Positions 21,781 through 29,338 are shown, numbered from the stretch's first letter. The stretch: 64,000 nucleotides of DNA from JAWLEP01 sp964553045 (GCA_964553045.1 CAZKJG010000008.1:38895-102894), one strand, 5' to 3'. Program-made: numbers and translations. Notes: a model not told the origin generated them from the letters alone.

Positions 21781-22005
21781 GTGGCTAAGGAGCAGGGTGT
21801 TGTCGTTGATGGAACGGTCGAGGAGACTCTACCCAACAGCATGTGCAGGGTGAAGCTCGACAAGCCCGAAGGTTGCGTAGCCCTGTGCCACATATCCGGC
21901 AAGATGAGGATGAACTACATCCGGATACTGACCGGCGACAGGGTTACGGTGGAGCTCTCTCCATACGACCTGACCAGGGGCCGGATCATCTACCGGTACA
22001 AGTAA
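21781..22005 (+). CDS. infA: Translation initiation factor IF-1
   Basis: IF-1, 74 aa, a single OB-fold that binds the 30S A site during initiation. VVVDGTVEETLPNSMCRVKL, then HISGKMRMNYIRILTGDRV and VELSPYDLTRGRIIYRYK are near-consensus. The GTG at 21781 (MAKEQG) gives the normal family N-terminus; the GTG at 21766 would add MRAGQ and is less likely. A Cys (SMCRVKL) sits where most IF-1 has Phe. Confidence 0.94.
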   Translation: MAKEQGVVVDGTVEETLPNSMCRVKLDKPEGCVALCHISGKMRMNYIRILTGDRVTVELSPYDLTRGRIIYRYK

Positions 22006-22016
22006 GGAACAGACAG

Positions 22017-22133
22017 ATGAAGGTACGCAGCTCCGTAAAGAAGATCTGTGAGTACTGCCGCATTGTCAGGCGGGGCGGGAAGGTCTTCGTGATCTGCCCG
22101 AGAAACCCCCGCCACAAGCAGCGGCAGGGATAG
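22017..22133 (+). CDS. rpmJ: 50S ribosomal protein bL36
   Basis: Ribosomal protein L36, 38 aa, a zinc-binding large-subunit protein. MKVRSSVKKICEYCRIVRRG, then KVFVICPRNPRHKQRQG. Zinc ligands are Cys11, Cys14, Cys27 and a C-terminal His, the usual CxxC...C...H set. ATG at 22017 lies 11 nt after infA with AAGGAAC upstream. It was found by reading frame and motif because it is too short for most ORF cut-offs. Confidence 0.95.
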   Translation: MKVRSSVKKICEYCRIVRRGGKVFVICPRNPRHKQRQG

Positions 22134-22162
22134 AGAAGCAGCGCGAAGCTCGGAGGTAAGAA

Positions 22163-22528
22163 GTGGCAAGAATCGCTGGTGTGGACCTTCCCCGGAACAA
22201 GGATGTGCTCTACGCGCTGCCCTACATCTACGGCATCGGCCTCACATCCGCCAGGGAGATAATCGAGAAGACGGGGATTCCCGCGGACAAGAAGACCGAC
22301 GACCTGACCGAGAGCGACGTGGCCTCGCTGCGAAAGGTCATCGACGAGGACTACACGGTCGAGGGTGCGCTCAGGGCGGAGATAAACATGGACCGCAAGC
22401 GGCTGATGGACATCGGCTGCTACCGGGGCCTGCGCCATCGGCGCGGACTTCCGGTGCGGGGTCAGCGCACGCACACGAACGCCAGGACGAGAAAGGGCCC
22501 TAAGGTAGGGCATACGAGAAAAAGGTAA
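22163..22528 (+). CDS. rpsM: 30S ribosomal protein uS13
   Basis: Ribosomal protein S13, 121 aa, of the head, bridging to the 50S subunit and contacting P-site tRNA. ARIAGVDLPRNKDVLYALPY, YGIGLTSAREIIEKTGI, and the C-terminal YRGLRHRRGLPVRGQRTHTN and ARTRKGP are canonical. It starts with GTG at 22163, after CGGAGGTAAGAA. Confidence 0.96.
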   Translation: MARIAGVDLPRNKDVLYALPYIYGIGLTSAREIIEKTGIPADKKTDDLTESDVASLRKVIDEDYTVEGALRAEINMDRKRLMDIGCYRGLRHRRGLPVRGQRTHTNARTRKGPKVGHTRKR

Positions 22529-22551
22529 TCTGAGGACAGGAGGAGCACGCT

Positions 22552-22962
22552 TTGCCTAAGGGAAAGGCCAGGGGCCGGTCTGCGGGCCGGGCCAGGAAGA
22601 AGAAGAAAAGGGTCTCCGACGCGAACGGCATAGCGCACGTGAAGTCGTCCTTCAACAACACCACCATAACCATGACCACGTCCGGTGGTGACGTGATAAC
22701 CTGGGCCAGCGGCGGCACCACCGGCGTGAAGGGCACCAGGAAGGGCACGGCTTTCGCGTCCAGCCAGGCCGCGGTACAGGCGGCCGAGAAGGCGATGGAG
22801 GCAGGGATCAAGAAGGTGGAGATCTGGGTCCGCGGGCCGGGCTCCGGCCGCGAGGCCGCGGTGCGGGCGCTGCAGTCCACGAATCTGGAGATCACCGGAA
22901 TCAAGGACATAACCAAGGTTCCCCACAACGGCTGCAGACCGCCGAAGCGCCGCCGGATGTAG
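22552..22962 (+). CDS. rpsK: 30S ribosomal protein uS11
   Basis: Ribosomal protein S11, 136 aa, of the small-subunit platform near the E site. NGIAHVKSSFNNTTITMTT, the SGGTTGVKGTRKGTAFASSQ motif, WVRGPGSGREAAVRALQ and the end VPHNGCRPPKRRRM are diagnostic. Start is TTG 22552, with GGAGGAG 6-12 nt upstream. rpsD normally follows but is absent; rpoA is next after 72 nt. Confidence 0.96.
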   Translation: MPKGKARGRSAGRARKKKKRVSDANGIAHVKSSFNNTTITMTTSGGDVITWASGGTTGVKGTRKGTAFASSQAAVQAAEKAMEAGIKKVEIWVRGPGSGREAAVRALQSTNLEITGIKDITKVPHNGCRPPKRRRM

Positions 22963-23034
22963 CGGCCAGGGAAAGCGAAGCTCTCCTGCAAAGGTAATCG
23001 AAAGAGGTTTCAACAAGCCGGTCGGGGGGACCAG

Positions 23035-24003
23035 ATGGAATTCAGAAGGCTGTATCTGCCGGACATCATCGAGTGGGACGAGGAGCATACCACCGATACC
23101 TTCGGCAGGCTGGAGGTAACGCCCCTCGAGAGGGGCTTCGGGCGAACCCTGGGCACCGCTCTCAGGCGGGTGCTCCTCTCCTCCATAGAGGGTTCGGCCC
23201 CGGTGGCCATCAGGATCGAGGGAGTGAAGCACGAGTTCACCGGCCTGGACGGCGTGGTGGAGGACGTCCCGGAGATCATCCTCAACGTGAAGAGCCTGGG
23301 CATAAGGCACCGGGGCGAGGAGCCCGGCATCCTCAGGGCCGACGTGCAGGGCCCCGCCGAGGTGAAGGCCGGCGACCTGGAGGGTGACGACTTCCTGGAG
23401 ATCGCGGACGCCGACGACCCGGTGGCGCAGGTCACCGAGGGCGGAAGCCTCAGAATGGAGATAGAGATCCAGAGGGGCAAGGGCTACGTAACCGCCGACG
23501 AGTGGCGGGAGAGCCGGGAGGAGGAGATCGGCAACATCCTGCTGGACTCCTGGTTCGGTCCCGTCCAGAAGGTGAATTTCGAGGTGGACAGCGCCCGCGT
23601 GGGCGACAAGACCGACTACGACAAGCTGACCATGGAGGTCAGGACCGACGGAAGCATCACGCCCAGGGACGCGGTCAGAAAAGCCTGCGAGATACTCATC
23701 CGCCACATGGAGCTGATCGTCACCGGCCGCTCCCCCGAGGAGGAGGCCGAGGAGGGCGAAGAGGCCGAGGAGATGCAGGAGGCCGAGGAGGGCCCCGCCG
23801 AGGCGGAGGACATCCCCCTCAAGGAGACCAAGCTCTCCCCCAGGCTGGTGAACTGCCTGGCGGCCTCGGACGTTACGAGCCTGCCCCAGCTGGTTTCCAT
23901 GACGGAGAGCGACCTTCTCTCCGTCCGCAACTTCGGGCAGGCCTCGCTGAAGAAGGTCAAGGACATGCTGGACTCCCGGGGCCTTACGCTGGCCGGGGAG
24001 TAA
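23035..24003 (+). CDS. rpoA: RNA polymerase alpha subunit
   Basis: Alpha subunit, 322 aa, scaffold of core polymerase. The N-terminal dimerisation domain has LERGFGRTLGTALRRVLLSS and GVKHEFTGLDGVVEDVPEII; the C-terminal domain, which binds UP elements and activators, starts about residue 255 with LSPRLVNCLAASDVTSLPQL and contains RNFGQASLKKVKDMLDSRGL. The linker between the domains is a long acidic stretch (SPEEEAEEGEEAEEM and on, about 228-255). ATG start with GGGGGGA upstream. Confidence 0.97.
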   Translation: MEFRRLYLPDIIEWDEEHTTDTFGRLEVTPLERGFGRTLGTALRRVLLSSIEGSAPVAIRIEGVKHEFTGLDGVVEDVPEIILNVKSLGIRHRGEEPGILRADVQGPAEVKAGDLEGDDFLEIADADDPVAQVTEGGSLRMEIEIQRGKGYVTADEWRESREEEIGNILLDSWFGPVQKVNFEVDSARVGDKTDYDKLTMEVRTDGSITPRDAVRKACEILIRHMELIVTGRSPEEEAEEGEEAEEMQEAEEGPAEAEDIPLKETKLSPRLVNCLAASDVTSLPQLVSMTESDLLSVRNFGQASLKKVKDMLDSRGLTLAGE

Positions 24004-24030
24004 CCACAGGCGAATACACGGGAGAGAGCA

Positions 24031-24399
24031 ATGCGTCACAGGAAGACAACGCCGAAGCTCAGCCGGACCAGGGCCGAGCGCGAACGGCTGCTGCGGAACA
24101 TGGTCACCTCGCTGGTCCTCGAGGAGAGGATCAGGACCAGCCTGGCCAAGGCCAAGGCCGCCCGCAGCCGGGCCGAGAGGGTCATAACCCGGGGCAAGAA
24201 GGACACCCTTCACGCCCGCCGGGAGGTGGCCAAGAAGGTCTACGGCAGCGAAGCCGTGCAGAAGATCTTCAACGAGCTGGGCCCCCGCTACCGCGACAGG
24301 CCCGGCGGCTACACCCGCATACTCAAGATGGGCAACCGCCACGGCGACGCCGCCGAGGAGTGCATACTGGAGCTGGTGGACTCGCCTTCCGGCGAGTAG
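24031..24399 (+). CDS. rplQ: 50S ribosomal protein bL17
   Basis: Ribosomal protein L17, 122 aa, near the tunnel exit. The N-terminal RHRKTTPKLSRTRAERERLL differs a little from the usual MRHRK..GRTxxHRxALLRN but keeps the fold, followed by NMVTSLVLEERIRTSLAKAK and YTRILKMGNRHGDAAEECIL. ATG start. A 7-bp hairpin (ACTCGCC / GGCGAGT) covers the stop codon but has no T-run, so transcription may continue into pfkA. Confidence 0.95.
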   Translation: MRHRKTTPKLSRTRAERERLLRNMVTSLVLEERIRTSLAKAKAARSRAERVITRGKKDTLHARREVAKKVYGSEAVQKIFNELGPRYRDRPGGYTRILKMGNRHGDAAEECILELVDSPSGE

Positions 24400-24421
24400 C
24401 CGGCGGAGGGAAGAGCACCGG

Positions 24422-25387
24422 ATGAAGAGCATTGCCGTTCTCACCAGCGGCGGCGATTCCCCGGGAATGAACGCAGCCATAAGGGCCGCGGTGAGGGGCG
24501 GACTCCACCGCGGCCTGACTGTATACGGCGTCCACCGCGGCTACGACGGGCTGATAGACGACCGCATCCGCCCCATGGCGGCCGACGGCGTCAGCAACAT
24601 CATCCAGCGGGGAGGCACCATCCTCCACGCCGCCCGCAGCCCCCGCTTCCGCGAGGAGGAGGGCCGCTCCAGGGCGGCGGAGAATCTCCTCTCCCGCGAC
24701 ATCGAGGGCCTGATAGTCATAGGCGGAGACGGCACCTTCCGGGGTGCCGCCGAGCTCTCCCGGGAGCACAACGTGCAGGTGGTTGGCGTCCCCGGCACCA
24801 TCGACAACGACATCTGGGGAACAGACTTCACCATAGGCTACGACACCGCGGTGAACACCGCCCTGGAGGCCATCGACAAGGTCCGCGACACCGCCGCCGC
24901 CCACGACCGCCTCTTCCTGGTGGAGGTGATGGGCCGCGACGCCGGCTTCATAGCCATGGAGGTGGGCATCGGCTGCGGCGCAGAGGACGTTCTGATTCCC
25001 GAGACCCGCACCGACCTGGAGGGCCTGGCGGAGATGCTGCGCACCCGCCGCCAGCAGGGCCGCACCTCCAGCCTGGTGGTGGTGGCGGAGGGCGACGAGG
25101 AGGGAAACGCCTACCAGATCGCCGAGAAGCTGGAGGACCGCTTCGGCATTCGAAGCCACGTCACCGTGCTGGGCCACGTGCAGCGCGGCGGATCCCCCAC
25201 CGCCTCCGACCGCGTTCTGGCCTCCAAGCTGGGCTGGGCCGCGGTGGGCGCCCTCGTGGACGGCGCCGCCCCCTGCATGGTGGGCGAGGAGGACCACGAG
25301 ATCGTCCGCCACCCCCTGGCGGACTCCTGGACCCGCAAGAAGGAGATCGACCCCATACTCACCGAGCTGGCCCGCGTCCTCACCTGA
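24422..25387 (+). CDS. pfkA: ATP-dependent 6-phosphofructokinase
   Basis: Phosphofructokinase, 321 aa, committing fructose-6-phosphate to glycolysis. The motif TSGGDSPGMNAAIRAAVR is at residues 8-25, GGDGTFRGAAELS near 102, VPGTIDNDIWGTDFTIGYDT near 122 and MGRDAGFIAM near 170. Gly rather than Asp after GGDG and PGTIDND rather than PKTIDND point to the ATP-using, not the PPi-using, subtype. It follows rplQ by 22 nt in the same direction with no visible promoter, so it appears to be the last gene of the ribosomal cluster. It converges with the minus-strand gene ending at 25401. Confidence 0.94.
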   Translation: MKSIAVLTSGGDSPGMNAAIRAAVRGGLHRGLTVYGVHRGYDGLIDDRIRPMAADGVSNIIQRGGTILHAARSPRFREEEGRSRAAENLLSRDIEGLIVIGGDGTFRGAAELSREHNVQVVGVPGTIDNDIWGTDFTIGYDTAVNTALEAIDKVRDTAAAHDRLFLVEVMGRDAGFIAMEVGIGCGAEDVLIPETRTDLEGLAEMLRTRRQQGRTSSLVVVAEGDEEGNAYQIAEKLEDRFGIRSHVTVLGHVQRGGSPTASDRVLASKLGWAAVGALVDGAAPCMVGEEDHEIVRHPLADSWTRKKEIDPILTELARVLT

Positions 25388-25400
25388 GAGGTCGGACCCG

Positions 25401-26495
25401 CTACCGCAGCAGCACCAGCCTCTCGGTGGCCGTGAAGCCGCCGGCCCTCATCACGAAGGTGTAGACACCGGCCGGAAGGCCGGTAACCTGAGCCGTGTGC
25501 TCACCGGCGGGCACCGTGCCGTCCAGCGGACGGGCGGAGAGCCTGCCGTCGGCCCCGTAGACGCTCAGGCTGAGGCTGCCCGGCTCGGGAAGGGTGCAGG
25601 TGAGCTGCGCCGCACCCGGGCAGGGGTTGGCGCTGTCCACTGACAGGAGGTAACCCGCGGACGTCTCGCCCTCGGCGATTCCCGAGCCCTGCCAGCCGGC
25701 CAGAACCGCCATCATCCACCACAGCGCCTCTCCCTTCTGCCGGCAGCTCTCGGCGGTGGTGTGGCCGTACTCGTCTCCGTAGAACTGGGGGTGCTCGGCG
25801 GGTATGTTCTGGCCGTTGTACTCGTAGGTGTGCTGCTCCCACTCCCCGGACGCCGGGTCGTACCACCAGCAGTCCAGGTCGGCGAAGTCGTACAGCACCT
25901 TGTCGTTGCTCTGGCAGTAGTCGCGTATCTGCTGGTTGCGCTGCCAGCGGTTGTAACCGTCGGAGCCGGTCCCCTGGGCGTTGCCGGTGAAGTAGATGAA
26001 GGTGACGTCCGGGTACTCCGATTCGAGTACGCTCATGGAGTCCAGGTAGGCCTGCACCTGCTCCTGGCTGTAGTAGTCGCACTGCGTGCACCAGCACCAC
26101 ATGGAGGTGTCCAGCTCGGGGTTGTCGTCCAGCACGGCCCGGGTCATGTCCATGCCGCTTCCGGTCTCCCAGTACATGTCCGGGGTTATGTAGGTGGCCC
26201 CCTCCTGGCCGTTGAAGATGCACCAGGCCCCGGCCACCGAGGGCAGGTAGCAGTCGCCTATCTCGTAGTCGTAGAAGGGATCGTCGTCCTCGATGAACGA
26301 CAGCCCCCAGGTGAGCTGAGACCCGTGGGACGTGTGGGCGTAGTGGGACTGTATGCCTTCCTGCACGGTCTCTATCCACTCTTCGGGGACCTGGTCGAGG
26401 TCGGCGCAGTTGTGGTCGACGGTGAATCCGGCCGCGGCTGCGGCCAGCGCCAGAATCGGCATGGAAACGGACATGATCGTACCATTCATCTTCAA
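25401..26495 (-). CDS. Secreted protein, function unknown, with C-terminal sorting-type domain
   Basis: Predicted exported protein, 364 aa, with a signal peptide (MSVSMPILALAAAAAG). The mature part begins FTVDHNCADLDQVPEEWIET and has a HYAHTSHGSQ motif near residue 51, a CWCTQCDYYSQEQV cysteine cluster near 134 and HPQFYGDEYGHTT near 237. Cys is plentiful, as expected outside the cytoplasm. The last 80 or so residues (LSLSVYGADGRL, then PAGEHTAQVTGLPAGVYTFV) form a FlgD/T9SS-like Ig-type module. I recall related secreted proteins with a GHTSHGSQ motif but know no function for them. The TTG at 26495 is best placed behind GAGAGGAG; the ATG at 26489 is an alternative. Confidence 0.75.
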   Translation of the reverse strand: MKMNGTIMSVSMPILALAAAAAGFTVDHNCADLDQVPEEWIETVQEGIQSHYAHTSHGSQLTWGLSFIEDDDPFYDYEIGDCYLPSVAGAWCIFNGQEGATYITPDMYWETGSGMDMTRAVLDDNPELDTSMWCWCTQCDYYSQEQVQAYLDSMSVLESEYPDVTFIYFTGNAQGTGSDGYNRWQRNQQIRDYCQSNDKVLYDFADLDCWWYDPASGEWEQHTYEYNGQNIPAEHPQFYGDEYGHTTAESCRQKGEALWWMMAVLAGWQGSGIAEGETSAGYLLSVDSANPCPGAAQLTCTLPEPGSLSLSVYGADGRLSARPLDGTVPAGEHTAQVTGLPAGVYTFVMRAGGFTATERLVLLR

Positions 26496-26535
26496 GGCGG
26501 GCTCCTCTCGCTGTTAAATGGCGGCTTGAGCGGTC

Positions 26536-26673
26536 TTACCACAAGACCCTACCGACCGGCCGGGCCCCGGGCAAGGTGGCATGCATCGGCTGCGCCCGGC
26601 GGTAGGGGCTGCGGGCCAGGGGGAGCGTCACGTAGGCGAACACGTCCGACTGGCTCAGCGTCTCGGGAAGCAT
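26536..26673 (-). CDS. Possible small ORF, 45 aa
   Basis: ATG at 26673 (minus strand) reads 45 codons, MLPETLSQSDVFAYV onward, to TAA. A good Shine-Dalgarno (GAGGAGG) lies immediately upstream, and it begins 34 nt after the dihydroorotate-dehydrogenase-like gene ends. I recognise no family. It could be a real small protein translated from the same transcript or chance coding in a 211-nt gap. A 6-bp hairpin (26532-26548) covers its stop codon. Confidence 0.3.
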   Translation of the reverse strand: MLPETLSQSDVFAYVTLPLARSPYRRAQPMHATLPGARPVGRVLW

Positions 26674-26706
26674 CTGCCTCCTCGCCGGATCGGGTTCGCA
26701 ATCCGC

Positions 26707-27681
26707 CTACTGCTGGGAGGAGTAACGCATAAACTGAACCCGTTCCCAACCGGCGGTCTGCTTGCCGGTGCCCCGGGCCAGCCTGCCCCGAAAGGCGGAG
26801 ATGCGGTCGAGGCTCCTGTCCTCCATCCAGGACTCCAGTCCATCCAGGAGGTTGCCCAGCTCGGGGATGCCCTTCTCGTAGAGTACGGTGCACAGCTGCA
26901 CCGCCCTGGCCCCGGCCAGGAGATGCTTGGCCACCGCGGCGTGGTCGTGCACGCCGGTGGAGGCGCACAGGTCCGCCTCTATGTCCCCGGACAGGATGGA
27001 TATCCAGCGCAGGGGGACCAGGGTCTCGTCGGGATGGCTCTGGTAGGGACCGGGTACGGCCTTCATGGCGTCTACGTCGATATCCATGCGGTAGAAACGG
27101 TTGAATAGCACCAGCCCGTCCGCGCCGGCACGGGCCAGCGCCATCAGGGTCCGGGCCATGGAGGAGAAGAAGGAGCCGATCTTGAGGCTGACGGGTATGG
27201 ACACCTCGCTGCGGACCCGGCGCAGGAGGTCGATGTAGACCCGCTCGTACTCCTCGGCCGTGCGCTTGGGGTTGGTGGGGAGGACGAACATGTTCAGCTC
27301 CAGGGCGTGGGCTCCGGCCTCCTGGGCTCTGGCGGCGAACTCCGTCCAGGTGCCCGGCGAGGCGCAGTGGAGGCTGGCGATGACGGGTATCTCCACCCTC
27401 TCCCGGCAGTCGCGGATCAGCTGCAGGTATTCCTCCACCTCCCGTGCGCGGCCGTAGCTCTGTATGTAGTCGGCGGCCTCTGTGTACCAGGCGTTCTCGG
27501 CGGCCATGGAGTCGGTCTCCATCTCGATCTGCTCCTCGAAGATGGACTTCAGCACCACGGCGCCGGCGCCGGCGGCCTCGCACTCGGCTACCTTATCCGC
27601 CGTGGCGGTGAGCCCGCTGCTGCCCACGATGAGGGGATTGCGGAGCCTCAGGCCCATGTACTTGGTGGCAAGGTCGGCCAT
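26707..27681 (-). CDS. Dihydroorotate dehydrogenase-like flavoprotein
   Basis: FMN-dependent TIM-barrel oxidoreductase of the dihydroorotate dehydrogenase-like group, 324 aa. It starts ADLATKYMGLRLRNPLIVGS, has the LELNMFVLPTNPKR strand where PyrD proteins carry the substrate-binding Asn, SLKIGSFFSSM for the FMN-contacting Lys, and GVHDHAAVAKHLLAGARAVQ with the phosphate-binding region of FMN. Such standalone proteins are common in Bacteroidetes and relatives; whether they act on dihydroorotate is unknown, and no other pyrimidine genes are nearby. ATG at 27681 with GGAGGAA upstream; divergent from ridA. Confidence 0.85.
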   Translation of the reverse strand: MADLATKYMGLRLRNPLIVGSSGLTATADKVAECEAAGAGAVVLKSIFEEQIEMETDSMAAENAWYTEAADYIQSYGRAREVEEYLQLIRDCRERVEIPVIASLHCASPGTWTEFAARAQEAGAHALELNMFVLPTNPKRTAEEYERVYIDLLRRVRSEVSIPVSLKIGSFFSSMARTLMALARAGADGLVLFNRFYRMDIDVDAMKAVPGPYQSHPDETLVPLRWISILSGDIEADLCASTGVHDHAAVAKHLLAGARAVQLCTVLYEKGIPELGNLLDGLESWMEDRSLDRISAFRGRLARGTGKQTAGWERVQFMRYSSQQ

Positions 27682-27735
27682 CTCGATTCCTCCGATCGGT
27701 GTGTCTGAGCCGGTTTCGCAAGCCCTTCCGCGGGG

Positions 27736-27765
27736 AATATAGCCATCCCGCGGACGGGTGGTCAG
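27736..27765 (-). promoter_or_regulatory. Candidate promoter of the dihydroorotate dehydrogenase-like gene
   Basis: On the minus strand, CTGACC (27765-27760, 4 of 6) and TATATT (27741-27736, 5 of 6) are 18 bp apart. A transcript would start near 27729 and have a leader of about 48 nt to the ATG at 27681. Confidence 0.5.
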
Positions 27766-27783
27766 GGATCGGTCGCTCGGCTT

Positions 27784-27817
27784 TTGGAACAGAGCCCTGC
27801 TTTGGTATGTATATACC
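27784..27817 (+). promoter_or_regulatory. Candidate promoter with palindrome upstream of ridA
   Basis: TTGGAA (27784-27789) precedes an AT-rich block TATGTATATA (27806-27815). The block sits inside an interrupted palindrome GGTAT-N4-ATACC (27804-27817), so a regulator could bind across the -10. Spacing of the best hexamers is imperfect (16 or 20 bp), so the promoter assignment is tentative. It would serve ridA and probably the tol-pal genes. Confidence 0.35.
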
Positions 27818-27857
27818 CTGTAAGGGAGGCCGCAAAACCACGAAGGGTGTGCATCCT

Positions 27858-28232
27858 ATGGAGAGAGTGCAGAGCGCACGGGCGCCGGCTCCGGTGGGGG
27901 CCTACAGCCAGGCGGTTCGCCACGGGGGGCTGGTTTTCGTGTCCGGCCAGCTGGGCATGGAGGGCAATGGCCAGCTGGCGGAGGGCCCGGAGGCCCAGGC
28001 GGAGCTGGCCCTGGACAACCTGGAGGCGGTGCTGGAGGCCGCCGGCCTGGACATGGAAAGCGTGCTCAAGGTCACGGTCTACCTGGCGGACATGGGGGAC
28101 TTCGGGAAGGTCAACGAGGTCTATGCCGAACGGTTCGGCCAGCCGTATCCGGCCCGGGCGGCGGTGGAGGTGTCCGCTCTGCCCAAGGGGGCCCTGGTGG
28201 AGATAGAGGCAGTGGCAGCGGAGGACGGCTGA
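27858..28232 (+). CDS. ridA: RidA-family enamine/imine deaminase
   Basis: RidA (YjgF/YER057c/UK114) family, 124 aa, typical full length. RidA hydrolyses reactive enamine/imine intermediates produced by PLP enzymes. Motifs: APAPVGAYSQAVRHGGLVFV at the start and YPARAAVEVSALPKGALVEI at the end, with the conserved Arg in ARAAVEV and a terminal Glu. The ATG at 27858 gives the usual N-terminus; a longer reading starting at 27699 crosses the promoter region. One nt separates it from tolQ, so it is probably co-transcribed with the Tol genes. Confidence 0.92.
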   Translation: MERVQSARAPAPVGAYSQAVRHGGLVFVSGQLGMEGNGQLAEGPEAQAELALDNLEAVLEAAGLDMESVLKVTVYLADMGDFGKVNEVYAERFGQPYPARAAVEVSALPKGALVEIEAVAAEDG

Positions 28233-28233
28233 G

Positions 28234-28902
28234 GTGGTCGGCAAGGTAATAGGTGTAGTGGGCCAGGCCGACCTGGTCACCCAGCTGATACTGCTGGCCA
28301 TTCTGCTGCTGTCGGTGGGCTCGTGGGCGGTGGCCGTGACGAAGCTTCGGGAGTTCGGCAAGGTGCTGCGGTCCTCGAAGATGTTCATGGACTCCCTGCG
28401 GACCACGGGAAAGCCCCCCGGGGCGGACTTCTGGAGCCGCAGCTCCGAGATCGGGCCCCTGGCGCGGATGTACGCCGAGGCCGGGCGGTTCCTGCAGCGG
28501 AGGAGCGACCGGGGGGTCACCGGGTCCCTCTCCTCCGAGGAGGTCTCCATGCTGCGGGGGGTCCTGGAGCGGGAGGCCAGCGAGGATCTGGCCCGGCGCG
28601 AGCGCAACATCGGCTTCCTGGGCACGGTGACCAGCGTCTCGCCCCTGCTGGGGCTGCTGGGCACAGTGTGGGGAGTTCTGACGAGCTTCATAGGAATGCA
28701 GGAGACCGGAGTCGCGGACCTGAGCGCGGTGGGGGCCGGAGTGGCAGCCGCCCTGACCACCACGGTGGCCGGCCTGCTGGCGGCCATTCCCGCCAACGTC
28801 TTCCACAACTTCGTGGTGGGCCGCATAGACAGCCTGGCCGGGGACATAGACAGGTTCCTCTCCGAGCTGGTGGACGTCTGCCGAAGGGGGTCGCTGCAGT
28901 GA
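28234..28902 (+). CDS. tolQ: TolQ/ExbB-family proton-channel protein
   Basis: Inner-membrane MotA/TolQ/ExbB protein, 222 aa. It has one N-terminal membrane segment (TQLILLAILLLSVGSWAVAV), a cytoplasmic loop, and two C-terminal membrane segments carrying NIGFLGTVTSVSPLLGLLGT and AALTTTVAGLLAAIPANVF, the canonical family signature. With TolR it converts proton motive force into movement of TolA. The order tolQ-tolR-tolA-tolB-pal-cpoB identifies it as the Tol rather than the Exb system. GTG start. Confidence 0.92.
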   Translation: MVGKVIGVVGQADLVTQLILLAILLLSVGSWAVAVTKLREFGKVLRSSKMFMDSLRTTGKPPGADFWSRSSEIGPLARMYAEAGRFLQRRSDRGVTGSLSSEEVSMLRGVLEREASEDLARRERNIGFLGTVTSVSPLLGLLGTVWGVLTSFIGMQETGVADLSAVGAGVAAALTTTVAGLLAAIPANVFHNFVVGRIDSLAGDIDRFLSELVDVCRRGSLQ

Positions 28903-28915
28903 TGGGGGAGCGGCG

Positions 28916-29338
28916 GTGATAAGGTCCCGCTACCGCAGGTTCAGCTCCATCAACGTCACCAACCTGGTGGACGTGACGCTGGTCCTTCTGGTGATCTTCA
29001 TGCTCAGCGCGCCGGTGATGCAGCGCAGCGCCGACGTAAACCCCCCGTCCAGCGACCAGGGCAGGATAGTCTCTGCCCTGGAGCCGGGGGAGACGCTGGT
29101 GGTGGAGGTGGACGCCGCCGGCATTATCACGGTGGGCGGCAATCGGGTGGCCATGGACGACCTGTCCGGCCTGGCCGGGGCAGCCAGGGCGTCCGGCCGG
29201 GACGAGGCCTACGTCCGGGCCGACCGGGACGTCCGCTACGAGGTGGTTGCCGGCACCCTCACCGAGCTGAGGCGGGGCGGCTATCCCCAGGTGGGCCTGC
29301 TGCAGGAGTCCAGGGAGGAGGCCGGCGGTGCGGATTAG
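28916..29338 (+). CDS. tolR: TolR/ExbD-family protein
   Basis: Biopolymer-transport protein of the ExbD/TolR family, 140 aa. A short cytoplasmic N-terminus leads to one membrane helix beginning INVTNLVDVTLVLLVIFML, in which the Asp of LVDVTLVLLVIFM is the proton-carrying residue. The rest is a periplasmic domain (VVEVDAAGIITVGGNRV and so on). GTG start at 28916. The last 11 nt overlap the next gene. Confidence 0.9.
   Translation: MIRSRYRRFSSINVTNLVDVTLVLLVIFMLSAPVMQRSADVNPPSSDQGRIVSALEPGETLVVEVDAAGIITVGGNRVAMDDLSGLAGAARASGRDEAYVRADRDVRYEVVAGTLTELRRGGYPQVGLLQESREEAGGAD

Noticed and set aside
24422..25387. PPi-dependent phosphofructokinase
   Set aside because: GGDGT and PGTIDND at the key positions are the ATP-type residues.
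26532..26548. Hairpin GGTCTT/AAGACC as a terminator
   Set aside because: No T-run follows in either direction.
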